From Liolophura sinensis (lineage: Eukaryota > Mollusca > Polyplacophora > Chitonida > Chitonidae), in assembly GCF_032854445.1 (NCBI RefSeq), contig NC_088298.1, positions 1,537,474-1,601,473 on the forward strand: a stretch of 64,000 nucleotides of DNA. Direction: 5' to 3'. Shown here one piece after another: positions 1 to 11,383 of this stretch. The first letter of the stretch is position 1. Every line of letters begins with the position of its first letter. A model generated the notes under the pieces. It ran no database searches. It saw only the letters and a program-made list of their open reading frames with translations, and was not told where the DNA came from. A program made the translations under genes and the position numbers.

Positions 1-1378
1 GTAAACAAACATACCAAGGTGGTCCGATTCACGTAGGATACAAGGTGACACAGATACGAGTAAACAAACATACCAGGTTGGTCCCATTCACGTAGGATAC
101 AACGGGGCACAGATACTAGTAAACAAACATACCAAGGTGGTCCGATTCACGTAGGATACAAGGGGACACAGATACGAGTAAACAAACATACCAGGTTGGT
201 CCCATTCACGTAGGATACAACGGGGCACAGATACGAGTAAACAAACATACCAAGGTGGTCCGATTCACGTAGGATACAAGGGGACACAGATATGGGTAAA
301 CAAACATACTAGGTTGGTCCCATTCACGTAGGATACAACGGGGCACAGATACGAGTAGACAAACATACCCAGGTGGTCCGATTCACGTAGGATACAAGGG
401 GACACAGATACGAGTAAACAAACATACCAGGTTGGTCCGATTCACGTAGGATACAACGGGGCACAGGTACGAGTAAACAAACATACCAAGGTGGTCCGAT
501 TCACGTAGGATACAAGGTGACACAGATACGAGTAAACAAACATACTAGGTTGGTCCCATTCACGTGGGATACAAGGGGACACTGATACACGTAAACAAAC
601 ATACCAGGTTGGTCCGATTCACGTAGGATACAAGGGGACACTGATACATGTAAACAAACATACCAGGTTGGTCCGATTCACGTAGGATACAACGTGACAC
701 AGACACATTTGAACAAGCGTACCAAGGCTGTCCGATTCACGTAGGATACAACTTAACACAGTAACATGTGAAAAAACATACCAGGGTGGTCCGATTCAAG
801 TAGGATACAAGGGGACACAGACACACGTAAACAAACATACCACGGTGGTCCTATTTACGTAGGATACAACTGAACATAGATACACGTAAACAGACATACC
901 AAGGTGGTCAGATTCACGTAGGATACAATGGGACACAGTCACACGTAAACAAACATATCGGGCTGGTCCGATTCACGTAGGATACAAATGAACACAGATA
1001 AAAGTAAGCAAACATACCACGGTGGTCCTATTTACGTAGGACACAACGTGACACAGATACACGTAAACAGACATACCACGGTTGTCCTATTTACGTAGGA
1101 TAGAACTGAACATAGATAAAAGTAAACAAACATACCAGGGTGGTCCGATTCACGTAGGATACAATGGGACACAGATACACGTAAACAAACATCAGAATTA
1201 CCTAGAATACAAAGGGACGCAGACAAACGTAAATAAACATATCAGGGTGGTCCGATTCACGTAGAATACAAAGGGACACAGTCACACGTAAGTAAACATA
1301 TCAGGGTGGTCCGATTCACGTAGGATATAACGGTACACAGATAAAAGTAAACAAACATACCCGAATGGACCCATTCAC
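1..1378. repeat. 59-bp minisatellite upstream of LACC1
   Basis: About 23 tandem copies of a 59-bp unit, each containing GTAAACAAACATACC and ATTCACGTAGGATACAA. The array starts at or before the window edge. In the first ~500 bases two subtypes alternate (ACCAAGGTGGTCCGATT versus ACCAGGTTGGTCCCATT), giving a 118-bp higher-order period; later copies are more divergent. It ends about 65 bases before the splice acceptor of the LACC1 coding exon. The short ORFs inside it are chance readings of the repeat. Confidence 0.95.
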
Positions 1379-1429
1379 GTAAGCAGTAATGAAATGAATT
1401 AATAAATAAATATTTAAAAAAATAAATAA

Positions 1430-1444
1430 ACCCTTATATTCCAG
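1430..1444 (+). promoter_or_regulatory. Splice acceptor before the LACC1 coding exon
   Basis: A pyrimidine-rich stretch ending TATATTCCAG precedes CTTCTGTGGAGG and the ATG. This implies an upstream non-coding first exon, which would have to lie in or beyond the minisatellite. Inference from the consensus only. Confidence 0.5.
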
Positions 1445-1456
1445 CTTCTGTGGAGG

Positions 1457-2677
1457 ATGAGTGAACAAGAGCATGTCGTCTTTCTGGATTTCTTCGGGTG
1501 CGTACCTTCTAAAGAAGACCTTCAGAATTCGTTAGCCAAGGTGGGCACTGCAATTCAAGGAGCCAGGCTTTTAGTTGCTCTACGCCATGACGTCAACACC
1601 GGTTTAGACTTGTCCGCACTGCTTCCTGGAAGTCCAACAGAGACCGTCAGCCACGCGGCGAAGATCAAGTCTGTCTTGATTGCGAAGGCGCGCCTGGATG
1701 ATTTGCAGGTGAAGCGTCTTCGCATTGTGACGGATCCCGATTGTGCCCAGTGGTGGAAGCGAGTCCAGGAAGTCTGCTTCACCCCGTGCTACAGCATAGA
1801 TCAAATCTACACTACCGTGCCAAAACGAACGGTGAAACCCGATGGGGATTCTGTCAGCTCGATCGGAAACCAGGTTAGGGATTTCTTTCGAAGCCTTCCC
1901 GCCGTTGGTCAAATCGGCTTTCTCCGGTCACCGAATATTCCGGCGGAGGTGTTCGTCCACGGTTTCAGTACTAGGTTCGGCGGTTTGAGCTCTTACCCGG
2001 GAATGAAGTCTCTAAATCTGACATACACTATGAAAAAACCGGACCCAGAAGCTCTGATCAAGGAAAACATCCGACGCCTGGCGGACTTTGCGGGCTTTGA
2101 CGGCGGAAACCTCCACGTAGCTGCGGCTACCCACGGCATCCAGGTTTGGACAGTTGGAGAGGAAAAGCCAGCGGGATACGACGCCGTCATTTCCAACATG
2201 CCCGGCGTTGTTGTTGCAGCGCCGTCGGCTGACTGCACGCTTGTGCTTTTCGCAGACCCGGTCAACAAATGCTGCGGCGCGGCGCATGCCGGCTGGCGTG
2301 GGACTATGACGTCAGAGGGCATTGCCATGGCAACTGTGAATGCTATGAAAAGCAAATTCGGCACGAATCCGAAAGATGTGTTGGTAGCCATCGGCCCTTC
2401 CATCGGTACATGCTGCTACGAATTCGGTGTAGAGGAGGCCAAACAATTCGAAGAATTTGACCCTAGCTGCATTGTACACAAGCCTGATCATCCTAAACCC
2501 TTCGTGGACGTCGCCAGGACGAATAAGCTTCAACTGCAGAGAGGAGGAGTCCCAGCATCCAATATCGATATGTCTAATACTCTCTGCACAAAATGTCACC
2601 CGGACAAGTTTTTCTCCTACAGACGGGATGGGACACCCTTTGGAAACCAAATTGGCTTTATTGGGATTAAGCTGTAA
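1457..2677 (+). CDS. LACC1: Laccase domain-containing protein 1 (LACC1/FAMIN family)
   Basis: A 406-residue protein of the Cu-oxidase_4 (YfiH/DUF152) fold. Mammalian LACC1/FAMIN is a multifunctional purine nucleoside enzyme (phosphorylase, deaminase and methylthioadenosine phosphorylase activities) that links purine metabolism to fatty-acid oxidation and macrophage function. The N-terminal ~150 residues are a less conserved extension, as in animal LACC1. The catalytic domain spans about 160-406. Its metal-binding triad is visible as His226 (ATHGIQVW), Cys260 (SADCTLV) and His277 (AAHAGWRGT), followed by IGPSIGTCCYEF and a terminal FFSYRRDGTPFGNQIGFI block. Length is close to the ~430 residues of the human protein. 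The ATG lies 12 bases after an acceptor (TATATTCCAG at about 1444), so a 5' non-coding exon probably lies upstream and the whole coding sequence is one exon. No frameshift is seen. Confidence 0.95.
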   Translation: MSEQEHVVFLDFFGCVPSKEDLQNSLAKVGTAIQGARLLVALRHDVNTGLDLSALLPGSPTETVSHAAKIKSVLIAKARLDDLQVKRLRIVTDPDCAQWWKRVQEVCFTPCYSIDQIYTTVPKRTVKPDGDSVSSIGNQVRDFFRSLPAVGQIGFLRSPNIPAEVFVHGFSTRFGGLSSYPGMKSLNLTYTMKKPDPEALIKENIRRLADFAGFDGGNLHVAAATHGIQVWTVGEEKPAGYDAVISNMPGVVVAAPSADCTLVLFADPVNKCCGAAHAGWRGTMTSEGIAMATVNAMKSKFGTNPKDVLVAIGPSIGTCCYEFGVEEAKQFEEFDPSCIVHKPDHPKPFVDVARTNKLQLQRGGVPASNIDMSNTLCTKCHPDKFFSYRRDGTPFGNQIGFIGIKL

Positions 2678-3195
2678 TTCATACAGATTGCCAGATTGTT
2701 TAAAATGAGCTTGCACGAAAACGAAATACTAGACGTTTAACAGTTCAAGCGTAACGTTGATTCCTGGAGACGTCGATCACAGCTTTGTTCAGATATCTTT
2801 TGAGTTGAATTCATCAAGTGGAAATCGAGCTATAGCTTATTACCTTTTCACAACGCTACATTTTCAGGCATTCCATGTTCCGCAAAGCCTTTGGAGAAAT
2901 TATCCGTGGTATTCTGCCACCAACTAAGAAAGCATTTCAGTTCTGTCACTGGTGTACCAAGTTTGTTTTCTTTTCATCTCGATATTTCTGTTTATATTTT
3001 TTGTTTTTTTTATATATATTTTTGAGATGGTACATACATTCATTAAATTGTCTATCCTTTTATAATTGGCCTAACGCTTGACCACTGTCTATAATCGCCA
3101 TTTGGCTTGATCATGGTGGATCATAGTTGATTTTCAACTGTATGTTGATTATTATTGATTTTTTTTGTCCTGATTTGTCGAGACTCCTGAATAAA
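2678..3195 (+). other. LACC1: LACC1 3' untranslated region with AATAAA signal
   Basis: Non-coding A+T-rich sequence after the LACC1 stop. A canonical AATAAA at 3190-3195 is the best polyadenylation signal, giving a 3' UTR of about 0.5 kb. The short ORF at 2875-3081 has no recognisable features. Confidence 0.55.
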
Positions 3196-3625
3196 TATCA
3201 ATCAAAATGGGAGGCCGACCATGCCTTGAGTGAGTACAGCAGAATTTTAAAATAATAGGCGCAAGAAGAATAAGTATATCAATGTATTACTTTGTTCAAC
3301 TGACACTCAGCACACCTTATAGAGCATGCGCCGCTCTCTATGATCGCTGCCATCATAAGCAAGTTTCGTACAAGAATGGTGTGCAAAGCCAAGATCACGT
3401 GGGCCATAGTGATGAGGCAGGAAATGTCAGAAAAAGCAAAAAGTCTGTACCAAACTTTTTCATGAAAATTAACACTTGTAATGTGTGTATTCTGCTCGGA
3501 CACCTAAGATTATTTTACTGATAAAGGTCTGCGCGAGGACATCGTTGATGAGGTTATAAACCTAAACAAGATGAAAAGGTCAGGTTGTATCCGAGGACGA
3601 TAATGGTTAGAGTGATATAGTTCAA
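3196..3625. other. Intergenic, nothing recognised
   Basis: A+T-rich sequence between the LACC1 3' end and a SINE remnant. Short overlapping ORFs on both strands show no family resemblance. I see no gene or repeat. Confidence 0.5.
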
Positions 3626-3776
3626 CACGTGACCCAGGAGCCTCTCCCCAATCGCTGTAAGTTCAAGTTCAGTTCATGCTGGCTGGTTTCCTCCTTGGTC
3701 GTGCCTAGCGGGGCTCAGCAACAAGCGGACGGTCGGGGGTACGGGGTAAAACGCCAGTGAAATAAATAAATAAATC
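3626..3776 (+). mobile_element. SINE family A remnant, divergent
   Basis: Carries the GACCCAGGAGCCTCTC and AAGTTCAAGTTCAG region of the tRNA-derived head, a shortened core, and an AAATAAATAAAT tail. It is internally deleted relative to the full copy at 45264-45520. Confidence 0.7.
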
Positions 3777-3927
3777 CTAGGACACAAGGCGGAGGAATAG
3801 GAATCCCTTGAACCAGATAACCGGATGAGATGCATTTTATGTTATGTCTGTGGTATAAAATGAAAAATTGTTTAACAAACCAACATATAATAAGGGTAGA
3901 CAAGAATAGAAAGACACTGTAAAAGAA

Positions 3928-5062
3928 TACAGCACAGAGACTAACACCAGAGCAGTGACGACCGTGATCACACGTAACCGATGACATACGGCTACAGCAC
4001 AGAGACTAACACCAGAGCAGTGACGACAGTGGTCACACCTAACTGGTGACATTCGGCTACAGCACAGAGACTAACGCCAGAGTAAGTACGACAGTGGTCA
4101 CACCTAACCGGTGACAAACGGATACACCACAGAGACTAACACCAGAGTAAGTACGACAGTGGTCAGACGTAACCGGTGACATTCGGCTACAGCACAGAGA
4201 CTAACACCTGAGCAGTGACGACAGTGGTCACTCCTAACTGGTGACATTCGGGTACAGCACAGAGACTAACACCAGAGCAGTGACGACAGTGGTCACACGT
4301 AACCGGTGACATACGGCTACAGCACAGAGACTAACAACATAGCAATGAGGACAGTGGTCACTCCTAATTGGTGACATTCGGGTACAGCACAGAGGCTAAC
4401 ACCAGGGCAGTGACGACAGTGGTCACACGTAACCGGTGACATACGGTTACAGCACAGAGACTAACACCAGAGCAGTGACGACAGTGGTCACACCTAACTG
4501 GTGACATTCGGCTACAGCACAGAGACTAACGCCAGAGTAAGTACGACAGTGGTCACACCTAACCGGTGACAAACGGATACACCACAGAGACTAACACCAG
4601 AGTAAGTACGACAGTGGTCAGACGTAACCGGTGACATTCGGCTACAGCACAGAGACTAACACCAGAGCAGTGACGACAGTGGTCACACGTAACTGGTGAC
4701 ATACGGATACAGCACAGAGATTAACACCAGAGCAGTGACGACAGTGGTCACACGTAACAGGTGACATACGGATACAGCACAGAGACTAACACTAGAGCAG
4801 TGACGACAGTGGTCACACGTAACCGGTGACATACGGCTACAGCACAGAGACTAACACCAGAGCAGTGACGACAGTGGTCACACGTAACCGGTGACATACG
4901 GCTACAGCACAGAGACTAACACCAGAACAGTGACGATAGTGATCACACCTAAACGGTGACATACGGCTACAGCACAGAGACTAACACCAGAGCAATGACG
5001 ACAGTGGTCACACCTAACTGGTGACATTCGGTTACAGCACAGAGACTAACACCAGAGCAATG
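3928..5062. repeat. 65-bp minisatellite, about 17 copies
   Basis: Tandem units of 65 bp containing ACAGCACAGAGACTAACACC and GACGACAGTGGTCACAC. Subtypes differ at CACGTAACCGGTGACATACGG versus CACCTAACTGGTGACATTCGG and recur in blocks, as expected from multi-unit duplication. Confidence 0.95.
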
Positions 5063-5111
5063 ACGGCAGGATTATAGACAGCAAATGGTCTTTCGTAACT
5101 CGAGAAATACG

Positions 5112-5338
5112 GGATTATGACGGGAACTCTGACTGGTAACCACGGCACACTACTGTAAGACGGGAACTCTGACTGGTAACCACGGCACACTACTGTAAGA
5201 CGCGAACTCTGACTGGTAACCATGGCGCACTACTGTAAGACGGGAACTCTTACTGGTAGCCACGACACACTACTGTAAGACGAGAACTCTTACTGGTAAC
5301 CACGACACACTACTATAAGACGAGAACTCTTACTGGTC
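5112..5338. repeat. 40-bp minisatellite, 5-6 copies
   Basis: Tandem units of 40 bp containing GGGAACTCTGACTGGTAACC and ACTACTGTAAGAC, lying directly after the 65-bp array. The copies diverge towards the right-hand end. Confidence 0.93.
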
Positions 5339-5784
5339 GTTTCATTTTGTCACATTTGTAGCCTCCCGAGGGGCTAGTAGTAACCTGAGGAAAAAAGTTT
5401 TCAACTCTGTTCAAACCAGAAAGCGGAATTGGAGACATAATTTAACTAGTTGCAAAATAACAGTGCAAAAATTTATACCGTATCAACAACCTATAAAGTC
5501 GTTGTGGCCGAATTACCCAATCAATTCCCCAGAACTCTTCAGTTAGGAGGTTAATCTTGAACCCACCAATTGCGCATGTGTAAGCTACATTTGCCATCTT
5601 TTTTGAGATTTTCCACACGTTTTTGGTTGTAGAAATTTGAAAAGCCATTAAACTCACTTATATAGATGGATGTCTTTTGTAGGCCACGAAGTCATAAATG
5701 AGCATGATGCGAAACGCGGTAAATCTATAACAGAAGATACAGTGAGATCGAGTATTTTTTCAGGATGACTAGTTTCCCCTGTAA
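5339..5784. other. Spacer between minisatellites, nothing recognised
   Basis: About 445 bases between two minisatellites. The ORF at 5442-5657 on the minus strand resembles nothing I know. No splice-flanked coding segment is evident. Confidence 0.45.
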
Positions 5785-7355
5785 TCACAGGGCTTGTACA
5801 CAGCGTCCGTTGAGGTCATGGTTTATCCGTATCTCGCCTTCCGCATTCATGGCTTGTACACAGCGTCCATTTAGATGATAGCTTATCCATATTTCCACGG
5901 ACGTATTCATGGCTTGTACACAGCGTCCATTTAGATGATGGCTTATCCGTATCTCGCCTTCCACGGACGTATTCATGGCTTGTACACAGCGTCCATTTAG
6001 ATGATGGCTTATCCGTATCTCGCCTTCCACGGACGTATTCATGGCTTGTACACAGCGTCCGTTTAGATGATGGCTTATCCGTATCTCGCCTTCCACGGAC
6101 GTATTCATGGCTTGTACACAGCATCCGTTTAGATGATGGCTTATCCGTATTTCGCCTTCCACGGTTGTATTCATGGCTTGTACACAGCGCCCGTTTAGAT
6201 GATAGCTTATCCATATTTCCACGGACGTATTCATGGCTTGTACACAGCATCCGTTTAGATGATGGCTTATCCGTATTTCGCCTTCCACGGACGTATTCAT
6301 GGCTTTTACACAGCGTCCGTTTAGATGATGGCTTATCCGTATTTCGCCTTCCACGGACGTATTCATGGCTTTTACACAGCGTCCATTTAGATGATGGCTT
6401 ATCCGTATCTCGCCTTCCACGGACGTATTCATGGCTTGTACACAGCATCCATTTAGATGATGGCTTATCCGTATCTCGCCTTCCACGGACGTATTCATGG
6501 CTTTTACACAGCGTCCGTTTAGATGATGGCTTATCCGTATTTCGCCTTCCACGCTTGTATTCATGGCTTGTACACAGCGTCCGTTTAGATGATAGCTTAT
6601 CCGTATTTCGCCTTCCACGCTTGTATTCATGGCTTGTACACAGCGTCCGTTTAGATGATGGCTTATCCATATTTCCACGGACGTATTCATGGCTTGTACA
6701 CAGCGTCCGTTTAGATGATAGCTTATCCGTATTTCGCCTTCCACGCTTGTATTCATGGCTTGTACACAGCATCCGTTCAGATGATGGCTTATCCGTATTT
6801 CGCCTTCCACGGTTGTATTCGTGGCTTGTACACAGCGCCCGGTTAGATGATAGCTTATCCATATTTCCACGGACGTATTCATGGCTTGTACACCGCGTCC
6901 GTTCAGATGATGGCTTATCCGTATTTCACCTTCCACGGCTGTATTCATGGCTTGTACACAGCGTCCGTTTAGATGATGGCTTATCCGTATTTCCACGGAC
7001 GTATTCATGGCTTGTACACAGCGTCCGTTTAGATGATAGCTTATCCGTATTTCGCCTTCCACGCTTGCATTCATGGCTTGTACACCGCGTCCGTTCAGAT
7101 GATGGCTTATCAGTATTTCGCCTTCCACGCTTGTATTCATGGCTTGTACACAGCGTCCGTTCAGATGATAGCTTATCCGTATTTCGCCTTCCACGCTTGT
7201 ATTCATGGCTTGTACACAGCATCCGTTCAGATGATGGCTTATCCGTATTTCGCCTTCCACGGACGTATTCGTGGCTTGTACACAGCGCCCGGTTAGATGA
7301 TAGCTTATCCATATTTCCACGGATGTATTCATGGCTTGTACACAGCGTCCGTTTG
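5785..7355. repeat. 66/60-bp minisatellite, about 24 copies
   Basis: Tandem units of 66 bp, with 60-bp variants lacking six bases around TTTCGCCTTCCACGG. Each contains GTATTCATGGCTTGTACACAG and GATGATGGCTTATCC. Both unit lengths are multiples of three, so ORFs run through the array on both strands (526 and 348 codons on the minus strand, 414 on the plus). These look like by-products of repeat length; flanking sequence shows no start context or family resemblance. Confidence 0.95.
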
Positions 7356-8379
7356 CCAGTGGCAAAAAGCAGAGGCCTTCTGAATGGAGTTCAATATTCA
7401 GTTACTTAAACTGCTGTCGACTTCTAAACCCTGTTTCACACACTGCCATATTTGACATTGTTCGCACGGTTTATTATAATTCCCATAAATGAATTCTTGT
7501 ACTATAATAAATCTCTTGTAGTATATGATCTCATAGCAGCATGATTTTACAGTTGGATGTTTTCGTACAGTGGGACCGAGTATAGTTCATAATGAGTGGA
7601 GTTTCCCCAGTAATCACTAACTGAGTGCTGACAGTAAGAAAGCGTGGATCATACAACATGCTATTCTCCCCTCCAGGGTTGTTTGCCACATGCACGCACA
7701 TGGATTTCTTGTTACCACCTATGCTTCTTTCGCTAATCACACGTCGGCCGCTGTAAATTCATTCACGGAGAGCACGTGCGCATTATTTGGCGCCGTCATG
7801 AAGTAATATAACTGAGCGTCCGTAGTTGGCCTATTTTTTTCCCCATTTCATAGTCACATTTTAAAGGCTACTCAAATCGGACTTTGATTTCTCTGATTTC
7901 TCTTTTCGATGTAACATTTTTTCCGCCAATGAAACATACAGACTGATATTTCTCATGCTCCAGGCGATTTGGGACATTCATGCTATGAAGTTAATACAGA
8001 GGCGGAAGTGAAAATAACTCGCTTTCCAGACGTAAAATGTGTTTTCTTCTCTCTAAACTGCAATAAATGTAATATACAGGAAGATAAAATATGCAGCCAA
8101 ATATTTTCCTTTATTTTGGAGTCAGAAGAATTTTGTTTTAACTTCAGCTTGTGTCGTCGAAAAATGTCAAGGGGTGGTCAAGTTTTTCGACAAGTTTGTT
8201 GCACATTCGTCAGTGATGCGTATTTGTCTTTTATGGAACCGATCCATGTTGTGTACTCACCTTACCCTTCATCAGCGACTGTCCTAGTCCTTGAGCAGGC
8301 TTATATGCATCTTGTAAGATACGATGTGTCGCTTCTGCAAAGGTCAAGCTTTTCTGGGTGTGGGGTGGGGTGGGGTGGG
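7356..8379. other. Intergenic, nothing recognised
   Basis: About 1 kb without a gene I can support. The 141-codon ORF at 7969-8394 (+) has no recognisable domain and ends in a GGGGTGGGG low-complexity run at about 8355-8390. Confidence 0.45.
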
Positions 8380-8386
8380 GGTGGGG

Positions 8387-8441
8387 GGCAGTAATGTAAA
8401 GCGAGTGTATAGCAGCGACGCATGCGCGATAAGAGTATGCA
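8387..8441. mobile_element. Foldback (TIR) element fragment
   Basis: Contains GCAGTAATGTAAAGCGA followed by GCGACGCATGCGCG, matching the terminal inverted repeat of the element at 23525-23931. Only one end is present. Confidence 0.6.
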
Positions 8442-8596
8442 TGGTACTCGGCCCGTTCCAAAGCGGAGATATTTACAGTGCTGCCTAACTGAAACACCAT
8501 GCCCTTCTCGGAGTTGAACCGCGACTCTCCCATGGTGGAAACTCACACGTTAAAACTTTTGCTGAATTATGTGCGTGCTGCATCTTTAATTCTTTG

Positions 8597-8816
8597 ATTT
8601 ATTGCTTTATTTATTTGTTGATTCTGATTGGCGTTTTATTTCAAACATGTTTCATTTATACAACGGGGACTATGTAGCATTATGGCTGGAGGAACCGAGA
8701 AGAGCCCGGGAGAACCCACGACCATTCGCAGTTTGCTGGTGGACCTTCCAACGTACAATCTGAGAGGAAGCCGGCATGAGCTTGACTGGAACTCCCTGCG
8801 ACTGCACTTTTGAGAA
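8597..8816 (-). mobile_element. SINE family A copy
   Basis: On the minus strand it reads from the head region (GGGAGTTCCAGTCAAGC, a B-box remnant) through the core to an AAATAAATAAAG-like tail. The left end is diverged. Confidence 0.8.
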
Positions 8817-8849
8817 GCCATTTATCTGCACTAACATGTTAACGGCTCG

Positions 8850-8993
8850 GTCGCGGATCTCCCCCCTCCTCCGCCATGACCGCGAAGGTGCGATTGTACG
8901 TAATTTTCTGCTACCTCCCGCGATAATGGTGGCCGCCGTCGTTTAAGTGAAATTCTTGATTAAGGCTTTAAGCACCATCAAATAAATAAATAA
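8850..8993 (+). mobile_element. SINE family A copy, 3' part
   Basis: Contains GGTGGCCGCCGTCGTTTAAGTGA and an AAATAAATAAATAAA tail; the tRNA head is not recognisable. It lies back to back with the minus-strand copy at 8597-8816. Confidence 0.75.
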
Positions 8994-9042
8994 AAATATA
9001 TATATATATATATAAAAATATACATATATATAATAATAAAAA
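8994..9042. repeat. TA-rich microsatellite
   Basis: A (TA)n tract with interruptions, immediately following a SINE tail from which it probably grew. Confidence 0.85.
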
Positions 9043-9130
9043 ATATATTTCCTGGTGCTGAATGTTACGTTTAGCGATATAATCTCTGTTTACATGGAAG
9101 AGACATCCTAACTGAGATGTAAATGGTGGA

Positions 9131-9436
9131 GTTAGTGAGTGCTTGGGGTTTAACGTCGTACTGAACAATTTTTGAGTCATATGACAACGAAGGAATCCTT
9201 AGGATGTATGCAATGTGCCTCCTTGTTGCAGTGCTGCTTCACTTAGATGACTTACCGAAGGTAAGTAAGCAGCCCCGCCCGAGCCGATACGGGTCAACCA
9301 GTACTGCACTACCCCTTCATGCTGAACACCAAACTTTCTCTTTTAATGTCTTAGGTGTGAATCGATCCAGGACTGATCCTGGATTTACCGCTCCCGAAAT
9401 GGACGCTCTACCAACTGTGCTATCCGGGCCGGTCTG
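9131..9436 (-). mobile_element. SINE family B with tRNA-like head
   Basis: On the minus strand it begins with a tRNA-like head: GGATAGCACAGTTGGTAGAG fits a pol III A box and GGATCGATTCAC fits a B box. It ends in a tail domain containing AAAAATTGTTCAGTACGACG and TTAAACCCC. The same tail domain recurs at 28503, 44806 and 55449, showing a dispersed family. Confidence 0.85.
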
Positions 9437-10377
9437 TAATAGTTGGACGATTTACTCATACCCGGAAGTGATATCAGATCTCATGATCTGCAATTTGCCA
9501 AAGGAGCTAAAGGAAACCTCCCATTACCCTTCATGCTGTCAGCATTAACGCTGGATAGCTATTCTCGCGTTTCTACACCTGGTCACGTGGCATATGTCCT
9601 GTAAAGGATACATATGAAGGACCTCTAAAAGAAAGATTATGGTTTTAATGAAAATGAAGAAAATTTTGCCAAAATATTTTTTTCGAAAAGTTCTCATTTT
9701 TGACTTATACCCCAAGAAGAAAGCTAAGAATTATTTTTTGCACCTGTGCATGATAAGACATATCCTTAACCGCATATTAGGAAATAAAAACCAAACGTTT
9801 TATGTATCCGTTAATATCCCTTAATATTGCAACTCAAGTGTGTAGCGTTAATATGCGATCGTGAGCTAGCAACTCCCACATGCTAACAGCCTTGATTCCC
9901 ATTGACCTTAATTAGCGTGGAGCACCCACGCGTCAATCTTTTCATCAGTGGGCGACATGCGGTCTTCGTGCAGAGTCTTTTATTTTCCGGAATCACAGCA
10001 CTCGTGTATCACCCTCACCCCCCCGCCCCCCCTGCCCACCGACACCCAGCCACCAAGGCCAGCCTCTAAGTGTGACAAATTACACGTACAAGTCGTACAG
10101 AATCTCGAGGGAGAATCGCGCCAAAATATTGATGCCAACGGTACATTTTCATCTTCCCCACTGGTGAGTATCAAAGGTTACAGATCGGAGTGTAACTCTT
10201 TCCAAATAAATGCTATATTTAGAATCAAGTGCAAAACACTATTTTCAAACAAAAATGAACCTATCTTGTCAAGTTTTGTGCCAGGGTGTTTGACTTTGGC
10301 AGGATCGAGGTTTATAATTCTTTAATACGCGGATCTGTAATCAGCATCAGCATCTGTAATCTCAATAAAATTATTTC
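9437..10377. other. Intergenic, nothing recognised
   Basis: No gene supported. The 125-codon ORF at 9948-10325 (+) has a CCCCCCGCCCCCCC run and no domain resemblance. Confidence 0.45.
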
Positions 10378-10530
10378 AAATGTCCGTTGGAGTTTCTGAG
10401 ATCACTTCCTGTCTCATTACCATGTTCCCAGTAACCTGTTGTTGTTCAAGATTTCTACTAAAAATATTCTAGTGGTGTTAGAGCTGTAAAGTGAGCGTTA
10501 GAGGGCGGCGCATGCGCATTTAAAAGTTGC
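10378..10530. mobile_element. Foldback (TIR) element fragment
   Basis: Shares GATCACTTCCTG, TTCAAGATTTCT and a terminal GGCGGCGCATGCGC with the right half of the element at 23525-23931. The left end is missing. Confidence 0.6.
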
Positions 10531-10769
10531 AATATCCTTCAGGTGATTTTACATGTTTCCATTGTCCTTGCCGTTGTCAATACCGTTGTGGTGGCAAGAG
10601 TCCAAATTATATTCGTGGAATGACTTGCAAAGGTGTGATTGTAGTTTCCTTTAAAGGGAAGCTAACAAAATCGTGAAGTTGAAAGATCGATCGGTAATCT
10701 CAGGCCACTGGGATCATCAGATCTCGACTCCGGAACTGACAGTGACTGACACCTATAAGGGTGTCCGTG

Positions 10770-10998
10770 TCCGAGTGCCTGGCGTGTTAGAGGAGATGAA
10801 TTAGTTGGGCGCCCTCTCACTAATATTGTCGCTAAGAGTTCAAGTCCAGCTAATGTTGCATCCTATCCGGTCGTACCGGGTCTGTCAGCAAATGCGCGGA
10901 TGGTCGTGCGTTTCCCCATCCCACCATAATGCTGCATGACCTCCACCATATAAGTGAAATATTTTTGAGTTCGACGTAAAACACTAATTAAATAAATT
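10770..10998 (+). mobile_element. SINE family A copy
   Basis: Contains the B box GAGTTCAAGTCCAGC, the core GCGGATGGTCGTGCGTTTCC, the tail junction TATAAGTGAAATATTTTTGAG and an AATTAAATAAAT end. The head is mildly diverged. Confidence 0.85.
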
Positions 10999-11296
10999 CA
11001 ACAGTTATAAGGCCGTTATATAACAGATATCTAGCTACACATAACTGCTGAAAGCTTTCTCTCTCCATAGTGCATTACGGAATATAGTAGCCTAATAAGC
11101 GGGTCAGATCATCTCAATTCAAACGAAACAATACGCTCTCCTGAGGGGATTAACGGATTGAGGATTATCGACCAAGCGGATTAACCAACAGTGCACTGAC
11201 ATTCGGTACAGAACGTGTTCTGCCTTGCCATGCATATTTTATCCAACGCTAAGGAAACGAAGCCAAACACGACCAATACCTAACAACCACCGCACA

Positions 11297-11302
11297 TATA
11301 AG
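11297..11302 (+). promoter_or_regulatory. Possible TATA box of the two-domain arginine kinase
   Basis: TATAAG within CACATATAAGCC lies 87 bases before the ATG. That fits a start site near 11327 and a 5' leader of about 55-60 bases. Highly expressed muscle-type kinases often have TATA promoters. Position and motif only; no transcript evidence. Confidence 0.4.
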
Positions 11303-11383
11303 CCACACACCTGAAACAACCGTTAGAAACATTGACTGACAGCATACGGTCGACTACCTGTGTTATCACAATCACACAGCAAA

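Noticed and set aside
1..1378. CRISPR array
   Set aside because: The repeats are directly adjacent with no unique spacers, and the genome is animal.
9948..10325. 125-codon plus-strand ORF
   Set aside because: Low-complexity Pro-rich stretch from a C-run, no domain, no splice or promoter context.
11360..11383. Upstream GTG extension of the two-domain arginine kinase
   Set aside because: The frame extends eight codons upstream but contains no ATG; the ATG at 11384 aligns with the N terminus of domain 2 and of the single-domain gene.
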